A stretch of DNA of 33,393 bases from positions 1 through 33,393 of the forward strand of contig NZ_JUPG01000063.1 in assembly GCF_001074825.1 (NCBI RefSeq), given 5' to 3'. The position numbers and the translations under genes are program-made. The notes beneath the pieces were generated by a model. The model worked only from the letters and a program-made list of their open reading frames with translations. It was not told the origin of the DNA and made no database searches. The DNA comes from Streptococcus pseudopneumoniae (GTDB taxonomy: Bacteria > Bacillota > Bacilli > Lactobacillales > Streptococcaceae). Below are positions 19,625-28,825 of this stretch, piece after piece (positions within the stretch are counted from its first letter, which is position 1; every line of letters begins with the position of its first letter).

Positions 19625-21553
19625 GTGTTTGATATATCTCAAATAAAAACAAAAATAGTTGCATTTGATTTTTTTGATACTGTTGTACATAGGAATTGTC
19701 ATCCTGAGCAAACTTTGTATCAGTGGGCTAAGGAAATGGCTTTGGAGCTGAATTTTGATGTATCTCCTGCAATATTATACAAGATCAGAAAAAGTGTCGA
19801 AAACAATAAAGAGTTAGGCACTGAAGAAATGTGTTATCTAGATCTTTTGTCTGGAATATATAATGAAATTAAAGATAAGATAAAAAATACATCGAAAGAA
19901 GAGTTTATTCATAGAGCTAAAATTCTAGAGTTAAAAATTGAATTGCAACATATTTACTTGGATTCGGAAATTAAAGAAGTTTTAAAAAAATTGAAAAGTG
20001 ATTCGAAACAGATTATCTTAGTTTCGGATTTTTATACTGATAAGGAATTAATAGAAACTATATTAAAAAAATTTGAAATTTTTGATTATTTCTCTTCTAT
20101 CTATATTTCGAGTGAGAAAGCTTGCCGTAAATCCACAGGAAATTTATATAAGTTAATTTTAAACGAATTAGGCTTAAATCCTAAAGAAATTACCATGATA
20201 GGAGATAATTATAAATCTGATTATGAAGTGCCACGTTCTCTAGGATTAAATGCTATTTATAGACAACACATAGATAAAAATCAAACAGTGTCAGAAAAAG
20301 AGTTGGTAAGACTATATAATCAAATTTTATTTTCTAACAGTAAAAAAGCACCGTTTAATATTTTTTTAGCTGACATCGTATTCTTTATTTCGAAATTGCA
20401 TAAAAAGATGATTCAAGATGATGTTCAAATAGCACTCTTTTGCTCACGAGAAGGACAGTTATTGAAAAGACTTTTTGATATATATCAAGATACTTTTTTT
20501 GGGAAAAATCAAAAGATTTGTACAGAATATTTTTATGTTTCTAGACGATCGACATTATATTCTTCTTTTACTTCTTTAGATAATGAAGAGTTTGAGACGA
20601 TTTTTCGTCAATATAAAAAAATTACATTACAAAATTTCTTGTTAAATTTAAACTTTTCTGATAATGAAATCATATTGATTTGTCAAGATTTAAAAGAGAA
20701 ACCAACATATGTATTAACAGTAGACGATCATTTATTAGAGAAACTCAAAAAACATCCTCAGTTCATTACGAAGTTCAATAAAGAGAAAAAAGACAGTCAA
20801 TTACTACGTGATTATATAGAGCATTTAACTAAAAACCAAAATGAAGTATATTTAGTCGATGTGGGTTGGAAAGGAACGATACAAGATAGTATCAAAAAGG
20901 CTCTTCCAGACAAGAGAATAGTAGGTTATTATCTGGGATTGATACTCAATGCTTACTCAGTAGAAAATAAAATGGATAAAACTGGTTTATTGTTTTCTGA
21001 TTATCCAAGTAAATCGAAATTTTATGATATTGTGAGTAGAAATTTTGGTTTTTATGAAGATATTTTTGTAGCAGATCATGGTCCAGTTTTGAAATATAAA
21101 AGAGAGAGTGAGGTTATTCCCATTCTTGACGATGATAAGAAACATGTGAGTATTTATCAGGCAGTTAAAGATTATCAAGAAGAGTTAATATTAGGATTTT
21201 CAGAAATTTTGGAAGTTTATAAGAAAATGAAGTTTCTCCCTTTTGAACAAAAAAATCTGTGGCTAATGATATCGCTAAAAAAAGAATGTATTTATATACC
21301 TAAGTTACAATCATTTTCTGAATCTTTAAAAGAAAAAGTTGTTGAAAATTTTGGTGAGATAGTAACTCTTAAAACTACGAAAAAATCTATAAAAACGTTA
21401 TTAAGAGAGAAAAGCGATTTACTTTGGGTTGATTTCGTTTATAGATTGTTTGGTGGTGTCAATTTCCTATTTATTCCAGAATTATATACAAGAGTTATAT
21501 TTTTATTGAAATATTTAGATTTGAAATTGAGGTTGAAAAATTATGGGGAATAA
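19625..21553 (+). CDS. large HAD-domain protein of capsule/O-antigen loci (COG5610-like), function unknown
   Basis: The N-terminal HAD-type domain (~1-230) shows motif I VAFDFFDT (nucleophile candidate D15), motif II ILVSDF with S134, motif III lysines in SSEKACRKSTG (K165/K169) and motif IV MIGDNYKSD (D194, D199). The +2 position after D15 is Phe, so the usual DxD acid/base Asp is absent. The remaining ~400 residues form a second region with ALFCSREGQLLKRLFD (~272-287), YFYVSRRST, and VYLVDVGWKGTIQDS (~411-425). Similar HAD fusions occur in polysaccharide loci without an assigned reaction. The start is GTG 19625 with AGGTG upstream. The 3' end overlaps wzx by 11 bases. The preceding 104-base gap (19521-19624) is the largest in the core before mnaA. 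Confidence 0.72.
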   Translation: MFDISQIKTKIVAFDFFDTVVHRNCHPEQTLYQWAKEMALELNFDVSPAILYKIRKSVENNKELGTEEMCYLDLLSGIYNEIKDKIKNTSKEEFIHRAKILELKIELQHIYLDSEIKEVLKKLKSDSKQIILVSDFYTDKELIETILKKFEIFDYFSSIYISSEKACRKSTGNLYKLILNELGLNPKEITMIGDNYKSDYEVPRSLGLNAIYRQHIDKNQTVSEKELVRLYNQILFSNSKKAPFNIFLADIVFFISKLHKKMIQDDVQIALFCSREGQLLKRLFDIYQDTFFGKNQKICTEYFYVSRRSTLYSSFTSLDNEEFETIFRQYKKITLQNFLLNLNFSDNEIILICQDLKEKPTYVLTVDDHLLEKLKKHPQFITKFNKEKKDSQLLRDYIEHLTKNQNEVYLVDVGWKGTIQDSIKKALPDKRIVGYYLGLILNAYSVENKMDKTGLLFSDYPSKSKFYDIVSRNFGFYEDIFVADHGPVLKYKRESEVIPILDDDKKHVSIYQAVKDYQEELILGFSEILEVYKKMKFLPFEQKNLWLMISLKKECIYIPKLQSFSESLKEKVVENFGEIVTLKTTKKSIKTLLREKSDLLWVDFVYRLFGGVNFLFIPELYTRVIFLLKYLDLKLRLKNYGE

Positions 21554-22988
21554 ATCCATAAAGTGGAATGCATTATTAAATATTGTCCTGACGCTATCAA
21601 ATATCATTTTCCCATTAATCACTTTTCCTTATATATCTAGAATATTGAATCCAACTGGTATAGGTTTAACTTCATTTTTTAGTTCAATAGGGAATTATGG
21701 TATTTTACTTGCTTCTATGGGAATTTCAACTTATGGTATCAAAGCAGTAGCAAGTGTTAGAGATGATAGAGATAAGTTGTCAAAGGTAGTACAGGAGTTA
21801 ATGATTATAAACGTTGCTATGTCTATAATAACAACTGTAATACTATTATTTATGACTATATTTATAACACAATTGAATAGAGAATTTTCACTCCTATTGA
21901 TCACATGTGGGACTATTTTATCTTCTCCTTTCGCCTTAAATTGGTTGTATAGTGGAATGGAAGAATATACTTATATTACTACCCGGTCAGTAGTGTTTAA
22001 AATTCTATCATTAATATTGATTTTTCTACTTGTGAAAAGGCCAGAGGATTATATTGTTTTTGCTAGTATTTCATTGTTTTCTTCTCTAAGTTCAAATATC
22101 TTAAATCTATGGCATAGCCGACATTTCATTAATATTAAATTATATAAAAATTTACAATTTAAACATCATTTTAAACCAATGTGGTATTTATTTGCATCAT
22201 TACTTGCAGTAAATATTTATACTAATTTAGATACAGTGATGCTCGGTTTTATTAATGGTAATGAGGATGTGGGATACTATTCTGTGGCATCAAAGGTTAA
22301 GTGGATTTTGCTTTCTCTTATTACATCTATTAGTGCAGTTTTGCTACCGAGACTTTCATTTTATATTAGTAAAAATGACACCTCGAATTTTAGAAAAATA
22401 TTAAAGGAGTCATCTGCGGTTATATTTTTTATTGCGATTCCATTGATGGTATTCTTTATTGTAGAGGCGAAAGATAGTATCTTATTACTAGGAGGAAGTC
22501 AGTATCTTCCTGCGACTTTAGCGATGCAAATACTTATGCCAATTTTACTTATTTCTGGTTTCTCGAATATTACAGGAAATCAAATATTGATTCCAATGAA
22601 TAGAGAAAAATATTTTATGGTTGCAGTAACGATTGGTGCTGTGATTAATCTTATTTTGAATCTACTGTTAATGCCTAGGTTTGGAATTATTGGCGCTTCT
22701 GTTGCAACTCTTTTTGCGGAATTGTCGCAGATGATGGTACAACTATATTTTTCAAAAGAATATTTAATATCAAATATATCGATAAAGAGTTTGGTTAATG
22801 TGATAATTGCAACAGTTGTTTCTACAATACCACTAATCATTTTGAATCAGCTGATAACGATAACTATGCCAGTTTATTTTCTAATGCTGGCAGGTTTTAC
22901 TTTCTTTTCATTATATTTAGTAATTCTGCTTCTATTAAAGGAGGAAGTGACGATTCAATTATTTTCTCTTCTTGCAAAGAAGAAGTAA
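21543..22988 (+). CDS. wzx: capsule repeat-unit flippase Wzx
   Basis: This MATE/MOP-type polytopic membrane protein flips the undecaprenyl-linked repeat unit across the membrane. It has 481 residues and about 12-14 helices. The N-terminal signature NIIFPLITFPYISRILNPTGIG (~17-38) is characteristic of Wzx, and the middle helix NLDTVMLGF (~228-236) is also typical. ATG 21543 lies inside the end of the HAD gene (11-base overlap), indicating coupled translation. It is followed after 63 bases by mnaA. Confidence 0.93.
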   Translation: MGNKSIKWNALLNIVLTLSNIIFPLITFPYISRILNPTGIGLTSFFSSIGNYGILLASMGISTYGIKAVASVRDDRDKLSKVVQELMIINVAMSIITTVILLFMTIFITQLNREFSLLLITCGTILSSPFALNWLYSGMEEYTYITTRSVVFKILSLILIFLLVKRPEDYIVFASISLFSSLSSNILNLWHSRHFINIKLYKNLQFKHHFKPMWYLFASLLAVNIYTNLDTVMLGFINGNEDVGYYSVASKVKWILLSLITSISAVLLPRLSFYISKNDTSNFRKILKESSAVIFFIAIPLMVFFIVEAKDSILLLGGSQYLPATLAMQILMPILLISGFSNITGNQILIPMNREKYFMVAVTIGAVINLILNLLLMPRFGIIGASVATLFAELSQMMVQLYFSKEYLISNISIKSLVNVIIATVVSTIPLIILNQLITITMPVYFLMLAGFTFFSLYLVILLLLKEEVTIQLFSLLAKKK

Positions 22989-23051
22989 ATTGGTCAGAAA
23001 TTGAAATGTATAAACAAATAAAGAATTTAATTATTGATTTAGGAGGAAATC

Positions 23052-24137
23052 ATGAAGATAATGCTAGTTTTTGGTACACGTCCAGAAGCGATAAAAATGT
23101 GTCCATTAGTGAATGAGTTGAAAAAACAGGCAGATATGGAAACAGTTGTTTGTGTAACTGGTCAACACAAGGAGATGGTTAGCCCTGTTTTGGAATTGTT
23201 TGGAGTTCAACCAGACTATGATTTAGAAATAATGAAAGCTAATCAAACCTTGTTCTCTATAACAACAAGTATTTTAGAAAAAATTAAACCTGTTTTAGAA
23301 GAAGAACAACCAGATATTGTTCTAGTTCATGGTGACACTACTACAACATATGCAGCAGCTTTGGCAGCATTTTATCTTGGAATTAAGGTTGGCCATGTTG
23401 AAGCTGGGTTACGAACTTACAACCTGCAAAGTCCCTTCCCAGAAGAATTTAATAGACAATCGACTTCTATTATTGCAAATTATCATTTTGCTCCAACTGA
23501 ATTGGCTAAAGAAAATCTTTTAAAAGAGGGTAGAGAGAATGTTTATGTAACTGGAAATACAGTTATTGATGCACTTACAACTACAGTACAAAAGGATTAT
23601 ACACACCCTGATTTAGATTTAAACGTTGACACTCGTCTTATTCTACTGACTGCTCATAGACGTGAAAATCTCGGAGAACCTATGAAACACATGTTTAGAG
23701 CTGTTAAACGAGTTTTAAATGAATATGACGATGTTAAGGTAATTTATCCAATTCATAAGAATCCCTTGGTGCGTGAAACAGCTGCGGAAATTTTTGGAGA
23801 TACAGAACGTATTCAGATTATTGAACCTTTGGATGTTCTTGATTTTCATAATTTCATGAATCATAGTTACATGATTTTAACTGATTCAGGAGGAGTTCAG
23901 GAAGAGGCTCCTTCTTTAGGAAAACCTGTATTGGTCATGCGAGATACGACAGAAAGACCTGAAGGAGTAGCTGCCGGAACGTTGAAATTGGTTGGAACTG
24001 ATGAGGAGACTATTTATCAAAACTTTAAGATGCTTTTAAACGATTCCGAAGAATATAAAAAAATGAGTCAAGCTAGTAATCCTTATGGAAATGGTGATGC
24101 TAGTAAACAGATTGTTCGTATTTTACGCGGAATTTAA
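23052..24137 (+). CDS. mnaA: UDP-N-acetylglucosamine 2-epimerase (non-hydrolysing)
   Basis: This enzyme makes UDP-ManNAc from UDP-GlcNAc in the cytoplasm. Motifs are FGTRPEAIKM with R10, TGQHKEM, VHGDTTTTY with D95, GHVEAGLRT with E117, FPEEFNRQ with E131, TAHRREN (~200-206), DSGGVQEEAP and MRDTTERPE. Its 361 residues are close to family length. AGGAGG precedes ATG 23052. It supplies the donor for the WchO-like enzyme at 13792. Immediately after its stop begins the decayed rmlA relic, so in an ancestral arrangement mnaA was probably followed directly by rmlA, as in serotype 19F-type loci. Confidence 0.95.
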   Translation: MKIMLVFGTRPEAIKMCPLVNELKKQADMETVVCVTGQHKEMVSPVLELFGVQPDYDLEIMKANQTLFSITTSILEKIKPVLEEEQPDIVLVHGDTTTTYAAALAAFYLGIKVGHVEAGLRTYNLQSPFPEEFNRQSTSIIANYHFAPTELAKENLLKEGRENVYVTGNTVIDALTTTVQKDYTHPDLDLNVDTRLILLTAHRRENLGEPMKHMFRAVKRVLNEYDDVKVIYPIHKNPLVRETAAEIFGDTERIQIIEPLDVLDFHNFMNHSYMILTDSGGVQEEAPSLGKPVLVMRDTTERPEGVAAGTLKLVGTDEETIYQNFKMLLNDSEEYKKMSQASNPYGNGDASKQIVRILRGI

Positions 24138-24172
24138 GTGAGACCAAATAAAGTAATAAAAAGTACTATCTT

Positions 24173-24380
24173 ATAAAAGGTATTGATCTTGTAGCTGATT
24201 CGGGAACATGTTTATATTCTTTGACTCGAGCTACATTAAAATAACTTATGCTGATTTATGATAGATCGATAATTTGATACTACTTTGGATATTGATGTTA
24301 GCAGTGATTAGGGATGTTTTGATTAATTCAACTTTTCAGAATTCACCTTGCTTTCTAGATTTTCTTCTGATTTTTATCAT
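24173..24380 (+). pseudogene. decayed 5' fragment of rmlA
   Basis: The sequence aligns by eye with the first ~200 bases of intact rmlA at 26235. In frame it reads IKGIDLVADSGTCLYSLTRA against [20 protein letters not shown]. The start codon has become ATA, Gln24 has become TAA, a second stop (TGA) replaces a Tyr codon soon after, and a ~4-base deletion follows. Similarity resumes through GATTAGGGATGTTTTGATTA and fades near 24380. Upstream bases (GTGAGACCAAAT..) also resemble the intact rmlA leader. It is a dead remnant that records an earlier mnaA-rmlA junction. Confidence 0.85.
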
Positions 24381-24491
24381 TACTTCAGTAAGTTAAATCG
24401 TCTATTTACTAGAGTTAAAACTTTTAAAAAAGCCATTGATTGTTAAATCATGTTTTAGATATGGTCAAACATAAATTTAGGAGGGGTTAGT
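24381..24491. other. unassigned spacer before the GT4 gene
   Basis: About 110 AT-rich bases have no open frame I can support. They separate the rmlA relic from the TTG start of the GT4 gene; the GGAGGGG ribosome site lies at the end (24480-24486). I see no clear promoter or IS terminal repeat. Confidence 0.4.
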
Positions 24492-25601
24492 TTGAAGATT
24501 GTAATTCCAAGAATTATTCATAACAAAGAGCAACTGACCTGGGATTGGTCCGGGACAATAACTAATATAAAAAAATATTTAGGGAAATACGAGATTGTTG
24601 AGGAACAGAATATTTTCTATACTTTTAGAATGAATGTGCACAAAGTGCTTGTTCGTTTAGGTATTAGAAAATCTGATATGAACATGACGTATATAAAATA
24701 TGCTGAAAATCAAGTTCATCTATCGCCAGAGGATATTTGCCTCACGTTTGATGAATTTCCTTTATCTTTTTCTGATAATCCAATTTATGTCTATCAAGAC
24801 TTGAATCTTCATTATTTGATAGAGAGTTCTCAAAACAATAGTCAATCGTTCAAATATAGTGGTTTTCAAAACGTCCCGGCTGATATTCTAGATAGACGAA
24901 TGAGAAAACAGGAAATATTTTATAATCAAGCTACTGGAATATTTACTATGAGTAAATGGTTTTCAGAATACTTGATAGCTCAACAAGGGCTTCCAGTTGA
25001 AAAAGTTCATTATGTGGGGGCAGGAACAAATATGAATAATCTATCTCTTGACCACTCTCATAAGGAACGCAATAAGTTTTTATTTATTGGTAAAGATTTT
25101 TTTCGTAAAGGAGGAGATCTTGTTTATAACGCTTTTGTCTATTTGCAAAATAATCTCATGCCGGAGGCAGAGTTGTACATTATAGGTCCTTCAGATGTTC
25201 CGATGGAATTTAACAATCCGAATGTTTATTTTTTAGGTAATCTACCAGCTGATAAGGTACAATGTTATTATAATCTTTGTGATGTATTTGTTTTACCTTC
25301 TAGATTTGAGGCATTTGGAATTGTATTTGTTGAATCTCTTTGCTATGGTTTACCATGTATCGGTCGTGATTTAATGGAAATGCCAAACCTAATTCAAAAT
25401 AATGAAACTGGATTATTATTACCTGTTGAAGAGGAAAATCCACAGGTTTTAGCTGACATAATGTATAATTTGATAAAAGATGAAAACTTTTTTAAAAATG
25501 TTCAGACTAAACAAGATTATTATAAAGCAGAATATTCGTGGGACACGGTTGCTAAAAGAATGATTTCAATTATGAAGCAAGATATGAACAACAATCTATA
25601 A
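24492..25601 (+). CDS. GT4 family glycosyltransferase
   Basis: This GT-B transferase of 369 residues begins MKIVIPRIIHNKEQL. The acceptor-side half ends near FTMSKWFSEYLI (~155-166). The donor half has FLFIGKDFFRKGGD (~197-210), ELYIIGPSD, and the EX7E signature RFEAFGIVFVESL followed by CYGLPCIGRD (~279-300), with NETGLLLP. This architecture is a retaining GT4. The start is TTG 24492 behind a strong GGAGGGG. It sits alone between decayed DNA on both sides (rmlA relic left, gene-free 630 bases right), which suggests late acquisition. It may add a terminal or branch sugar. Donor unknown. Confidence 0.85.
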   Translation: MKIVIPRIIHNKEQLTWDWSGTITNIKKYLGKYEIVEEQNIFYTFRMNVHKVLVRLGIRKSDMNMTYIKYAENQVHLSPEDICLTFDEFPLSFSDNPIYVYQDLNLHYLIESSQNNSQSFKYSGFQNVPADILDRRMRKQEIFYNQATGIFTMSKWFSEYLIAQQGLPVEKVHYVGAGTNMNNLSLDHSHKERNKFLFIGKDFFRKGGDLVYNAFVYLQNNLMPEAELYIIGPSDVPMEFNNPNVYFLGNLPADKVQCYYNLCDVFVLPSRFEAFGIVFVESLCYGLPCIGRDLMEMPNLIQNNETGLLLPVEEENPQVLADIMYNLIKDENFFKNVQTKQDYYKAEYSWDTVAKRMISIMKQDMNNNL

Positions 25602-26234
25602 GTGAAAAATTAAAATATATTCTAGTTTAACGGTCTATTCCTACTAACAGTAATATTGAGAGACATTTTAAAAATACAAGTTATACGTATAGTGACTTCT
25701 CCTAATTCTGACAAGGTGAAAAGATTATTTAAAACCTAATTTAAAAGATTAGACGAAGCTAAATTCAGCTTATTGAATAAAAATAATTTGGTCTAGAGAT
25801 TTTCTTGTCAGTCTTATTCATTTTTGCCGAACCTTGTGAGTTGTTTGCAACTACCAGAATACACAAAGAACAGAATCTCTTAGCATCATTGAATAGAACA
25901 ATATCTGCATAAATTTCAGATATAACTAGTGGTGCAGAAGGTGGATTTTTGAAAATAAGAATTCTTTGTAGAGCTATTTTACTAGCTGGTGAAGAATTGT
26001 TTTTCAATTTTTCGTACAGATTACAATAATGTTATGGTGGGTTTAAATTTCTTTGTTGGTTGTGTTTGATGAATAGAGATGCACGTATCGAAATTCAAGA
26101 TAGTGGTGATATCACTTGCTTAATCTCTTCTCCAGTATTTGTAGTAGAATTAAGTGTTCTTGATTAAAATAAAGAACACAACACTTTTTATTCAGTGTTG
26201 TGTATTGGGTGAAACGAAAGGAACGATTGTACTT
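25602..26234. other. gene-free degenerate region between GT4 and rmlA
   Basis: No convincing gene is present. From ~25799 to 26026 a plus-strand frame is open except for one TAA (at ~25910). It reads IFLSVLFIFAEPCELFATT, then GAEGGFLKIRILC. The minus strand over 25765-26007 is open for 80 codons without a ribosome site. A further plus-strand frame ends MNRDARIEIQDSGD...ELSVLD at 26165-26167. I recognise none of these. Together they look like eroded remains of one or more former genes. The last ~80 bases hold the hairpins listed separately and the rmlA ribosome site. Confidence 0.5.
26154..26203 (+). promoter_or_regulatory. two mutually exclusive hairpins ahead of rmlA
   Basis: Hairpin 1 pairs GTGTTCTT (26154-26161) with AAGAACAC (26172-26179). 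Hairpin 2 pairs ACACAACACT (26176-26185) with AGTGTTGTGT (26194-26203). The right arm of 1 and the left arm of 2 share 26176-26179, so only one can form fully. They lie 31 bases before the rmlA ATG. No T-run follows hairpin 2, so simple termination is unlikely; an RNA switch or processing site is possible, or a palindromic scar. Confidence 0.45.
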
Positions 26235-27104
26235 ATGAAAGGTATTATTCTAGCAGGTGGTTCGGGGACACGTTTATATCCTTTGACTCGCGCTGCATCA
26301 AAACAGCTTATGCCGGTTTATGATAAACCGATGATTTACTACCCACTTTCAACATTGATTTTGGCTGGGATTAGGGATATTTTGATTATTTCCACTCCAC
26401 AGGATTTGCATCGATTCAAAGAGCTTCTTCAAGATGGCTCTGAGTTTGGGATTCAATTGTCTTATGCAGAGCAACCAAGTCCAGATGGTTTGGCACAAGC
26501 CTTTATTATTGGTGAAGAATTTATTGGTGATGATAGCGTTGCTCTGATCTTAGGTGACAATATCTATCACGGTCCTGGTCTTTCTAAGATGTTACAAAAG
26601 GCAGCAAGCAAGGATTCAGGAGCGACTGTCTTTGGCTATCACGTGAAGGATCCAGAACGCTTTGGTGTTGTTGAGTTTGACAAAGACATGAACGCCATTT
26701 CTATCGAAGAAAAGCCAGAACATCCTCGTTCAAATTATGCAGTTACAGGTCTCTATTTCTACGATAATGATGTAGTAGAGATTGCCAAAAATATAAAACC
26801 AAGCCCGCGTGGTGAATTGGAAATTACAGATGTCAACAAGGCTTACCTAGATCGTGGAGATTTATCGGTTGAGGTTATGGGACGTGGATTTGCTTGGTTG
26901 GATACTGGCACTCATGAAAGTTTACTAGAGGCTTCACAGTACATCGAAACAGTCCAACGGATGCAAAATGTTCAGGTAGCAAACTTAGAAGAAATTGCTT
27001 ACCGTATGGGCTATATCAGTCGCGAAGATGTATTGGCCTTAGCCCAGCCACTTAAGAAAAATGAATACGGGCAGTATCTGCTCCGTTTGATTGGAGAAGC
27101 ATAG
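26235..27104 (+). CDS. rmlA: glucose-1-phosphate thymidylyltransferase RmlA
   Basis: This catalyses the first step of dTDP-L-rhamnose synthesis: Glc-1-P + dTTP to dTDP-Glc. The nucleotide-binding signature is [13 protein letters not shown] at ~6-18. [22 protein letters not shown] (Asp of metal site, ~108-116) and [13 protein letters not shown] follow. The length from ATG 26235 is 289 residues, as in pneumococcal RmlA. An upstream in-frame GTG at 26154 would add 27 residues across the hairpins and is rejected. AAAGGA lies ~13 bases before the ATG, somewhat far. The stop abuts rmlC directly. Confidence 0.97.
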   Translation: MKGIILAGGSGTRLYPLTRAASKQLMPVYDKPMIYYPLSTLILAGIRDILIISTPQDLHRFKELLQDGSEFGIQLSYAEQPSPDGLAQAFIIGEEFIGDDSVALILGDNIYHGPGLSKMLQKAASKDSGATVFGYHVKDPERFGVVEFDKDMNAISIEEKPEHPRSNYAVTGLYFYDNDVVEIAKNIKPSPRGELEITDVNKAYLDRGDLSVEVMGRGFAWLDTGTHESLLEASQYIETVQRMQNVQVANLEEIAYRMGYISREDVLALAQPLKKNEYGQYLLRLIGEA

Positions 27105-27698
27105 ATGACAGATAATTTTTTCGGAAAGACGCTTGCAGCACGCAAGGTTGATGCAATTCCAGGTATGTTGGAGTTTGATATCCCTGTTCATGGTGATAAT
27201 CGTGGCTGGTTTAAAGAAAATTTCCAAAAGGAAAAAATGCTCCCACTTGGATTTCCAGAGTCTTTCTTTGCAGAAGGAAAGTTGCAAAACAATGTATCCT
27301 TCTCACGTAAACATGTTCTCCGTGGCCTCCACGCAGAACCTTGGGATAAGTACATCTCTGTAGCAGATGGTGGGAAAGTTCTGGGTTCTTGGGTTGATCT
27401 ACGCGAGGGCGAAACTTTCGGAAATACCTATCAAACAGTAATTGATGCAAGTAAGGGAATCTTTGTTCCTAGAGGTGTGGCCAATGGTTTCCAAGTCCTA
27501 TCAGATACAGTTTCTTATAGTTATCTGGTCAATGATTACTGGGCTCTTGAACTCAAACCCAAGTATGCCTTTGTGAACTATGCTGATCCAAGACTTGGCA
27601 TTGAATGGGAAAATCTTGCAGAAGCAGAGGTTTCAGATGCAGATAAAAATCATCCACTACTTAAGGATGTAAAACCTTTGAAAAAAGAAGATTTGTAA
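27105..27698 (+). CDS. rmlC: dTDP-4-dehydrorhamnose 3,5-epimerase RmlC
   Basis: This is a cupin-fold epimerase for the third step of dTDP-L-rhamnose synthesis. Motifs are HGDNRGWFKE (~27-36), SRKHVLRGLHAEPWDKY with the catalytic His region (~66-82), IFVPRGVANGF, and YLVNDYW. The length of 197 residues is typical of the streptococcal form. ATG follows the rmlA TAG with no gap, so translation is coupled. The operon order is A-C-B-D, as in all pneumococcal rml clusters. Confidence 0.97.
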   Translation: MTDNFFGKTLAARKVDAIPGMLEFDIPVHGDNRGWFKENFQKEKMLPLGFPESFFAEGKLQNNVSFSRKHVLRGLHAEPWDKYISVADGGKVLGSWVDLREGETFGNTYQTVIDASKGIFVPRGVANGFQVLSDTVSYSYLVNDYWALELKPKYAFVNYADPRLGIEWENLAEAEVSDADKNHPLLKDVKPLKKEDL

Positions 27699-28758
<1,060 letters not shown>

Positions 28759-28760
<2 letters not shown>

Positions 28761-28783
28761 AAAGCAGAAAATCGCTGCTTTTT
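28759..28783 (+). terminator. hairpin/attenuator between rmlB and rmlD
   Basis: AAAAAGCAG (28759-28767) and CTGCTTTTT (28775-28783) form a perfect 9-bp stem around 7 bases, ending in a T-run. It has the form of an intrinsic terminator but with only three G/C pairs per arm. It lies inside the rml operon, with rmlD starting 42 bases later. It is probably a partial terminator that lowers rmlD/glf transcription, or an mRNA 3'-end stabiliser. Confidence 0.6.
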
Positions 28784-28825
28784 ATTGCTATATTGGGAAG
28801 AGTTGCAAATAAGAAAGGTATAGAG

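Noticed and set aside
25765..26007. 80-codon minus-strand frame between GT4 and rmlA
   Set aside because: It has no ribosome site or ATG with context, and its Ser/Pro/Ala-rich composition is like an antisense shadow. It is mentioned only as part of the degenerate region.
26154..26234. GTG start for rmlA 27 codons upstream
   Set aside because: The extension crosses the two hairpins and is absent from the family. The ATG at 26235 gives the usual 289 residues beginning MKGIILAGG.
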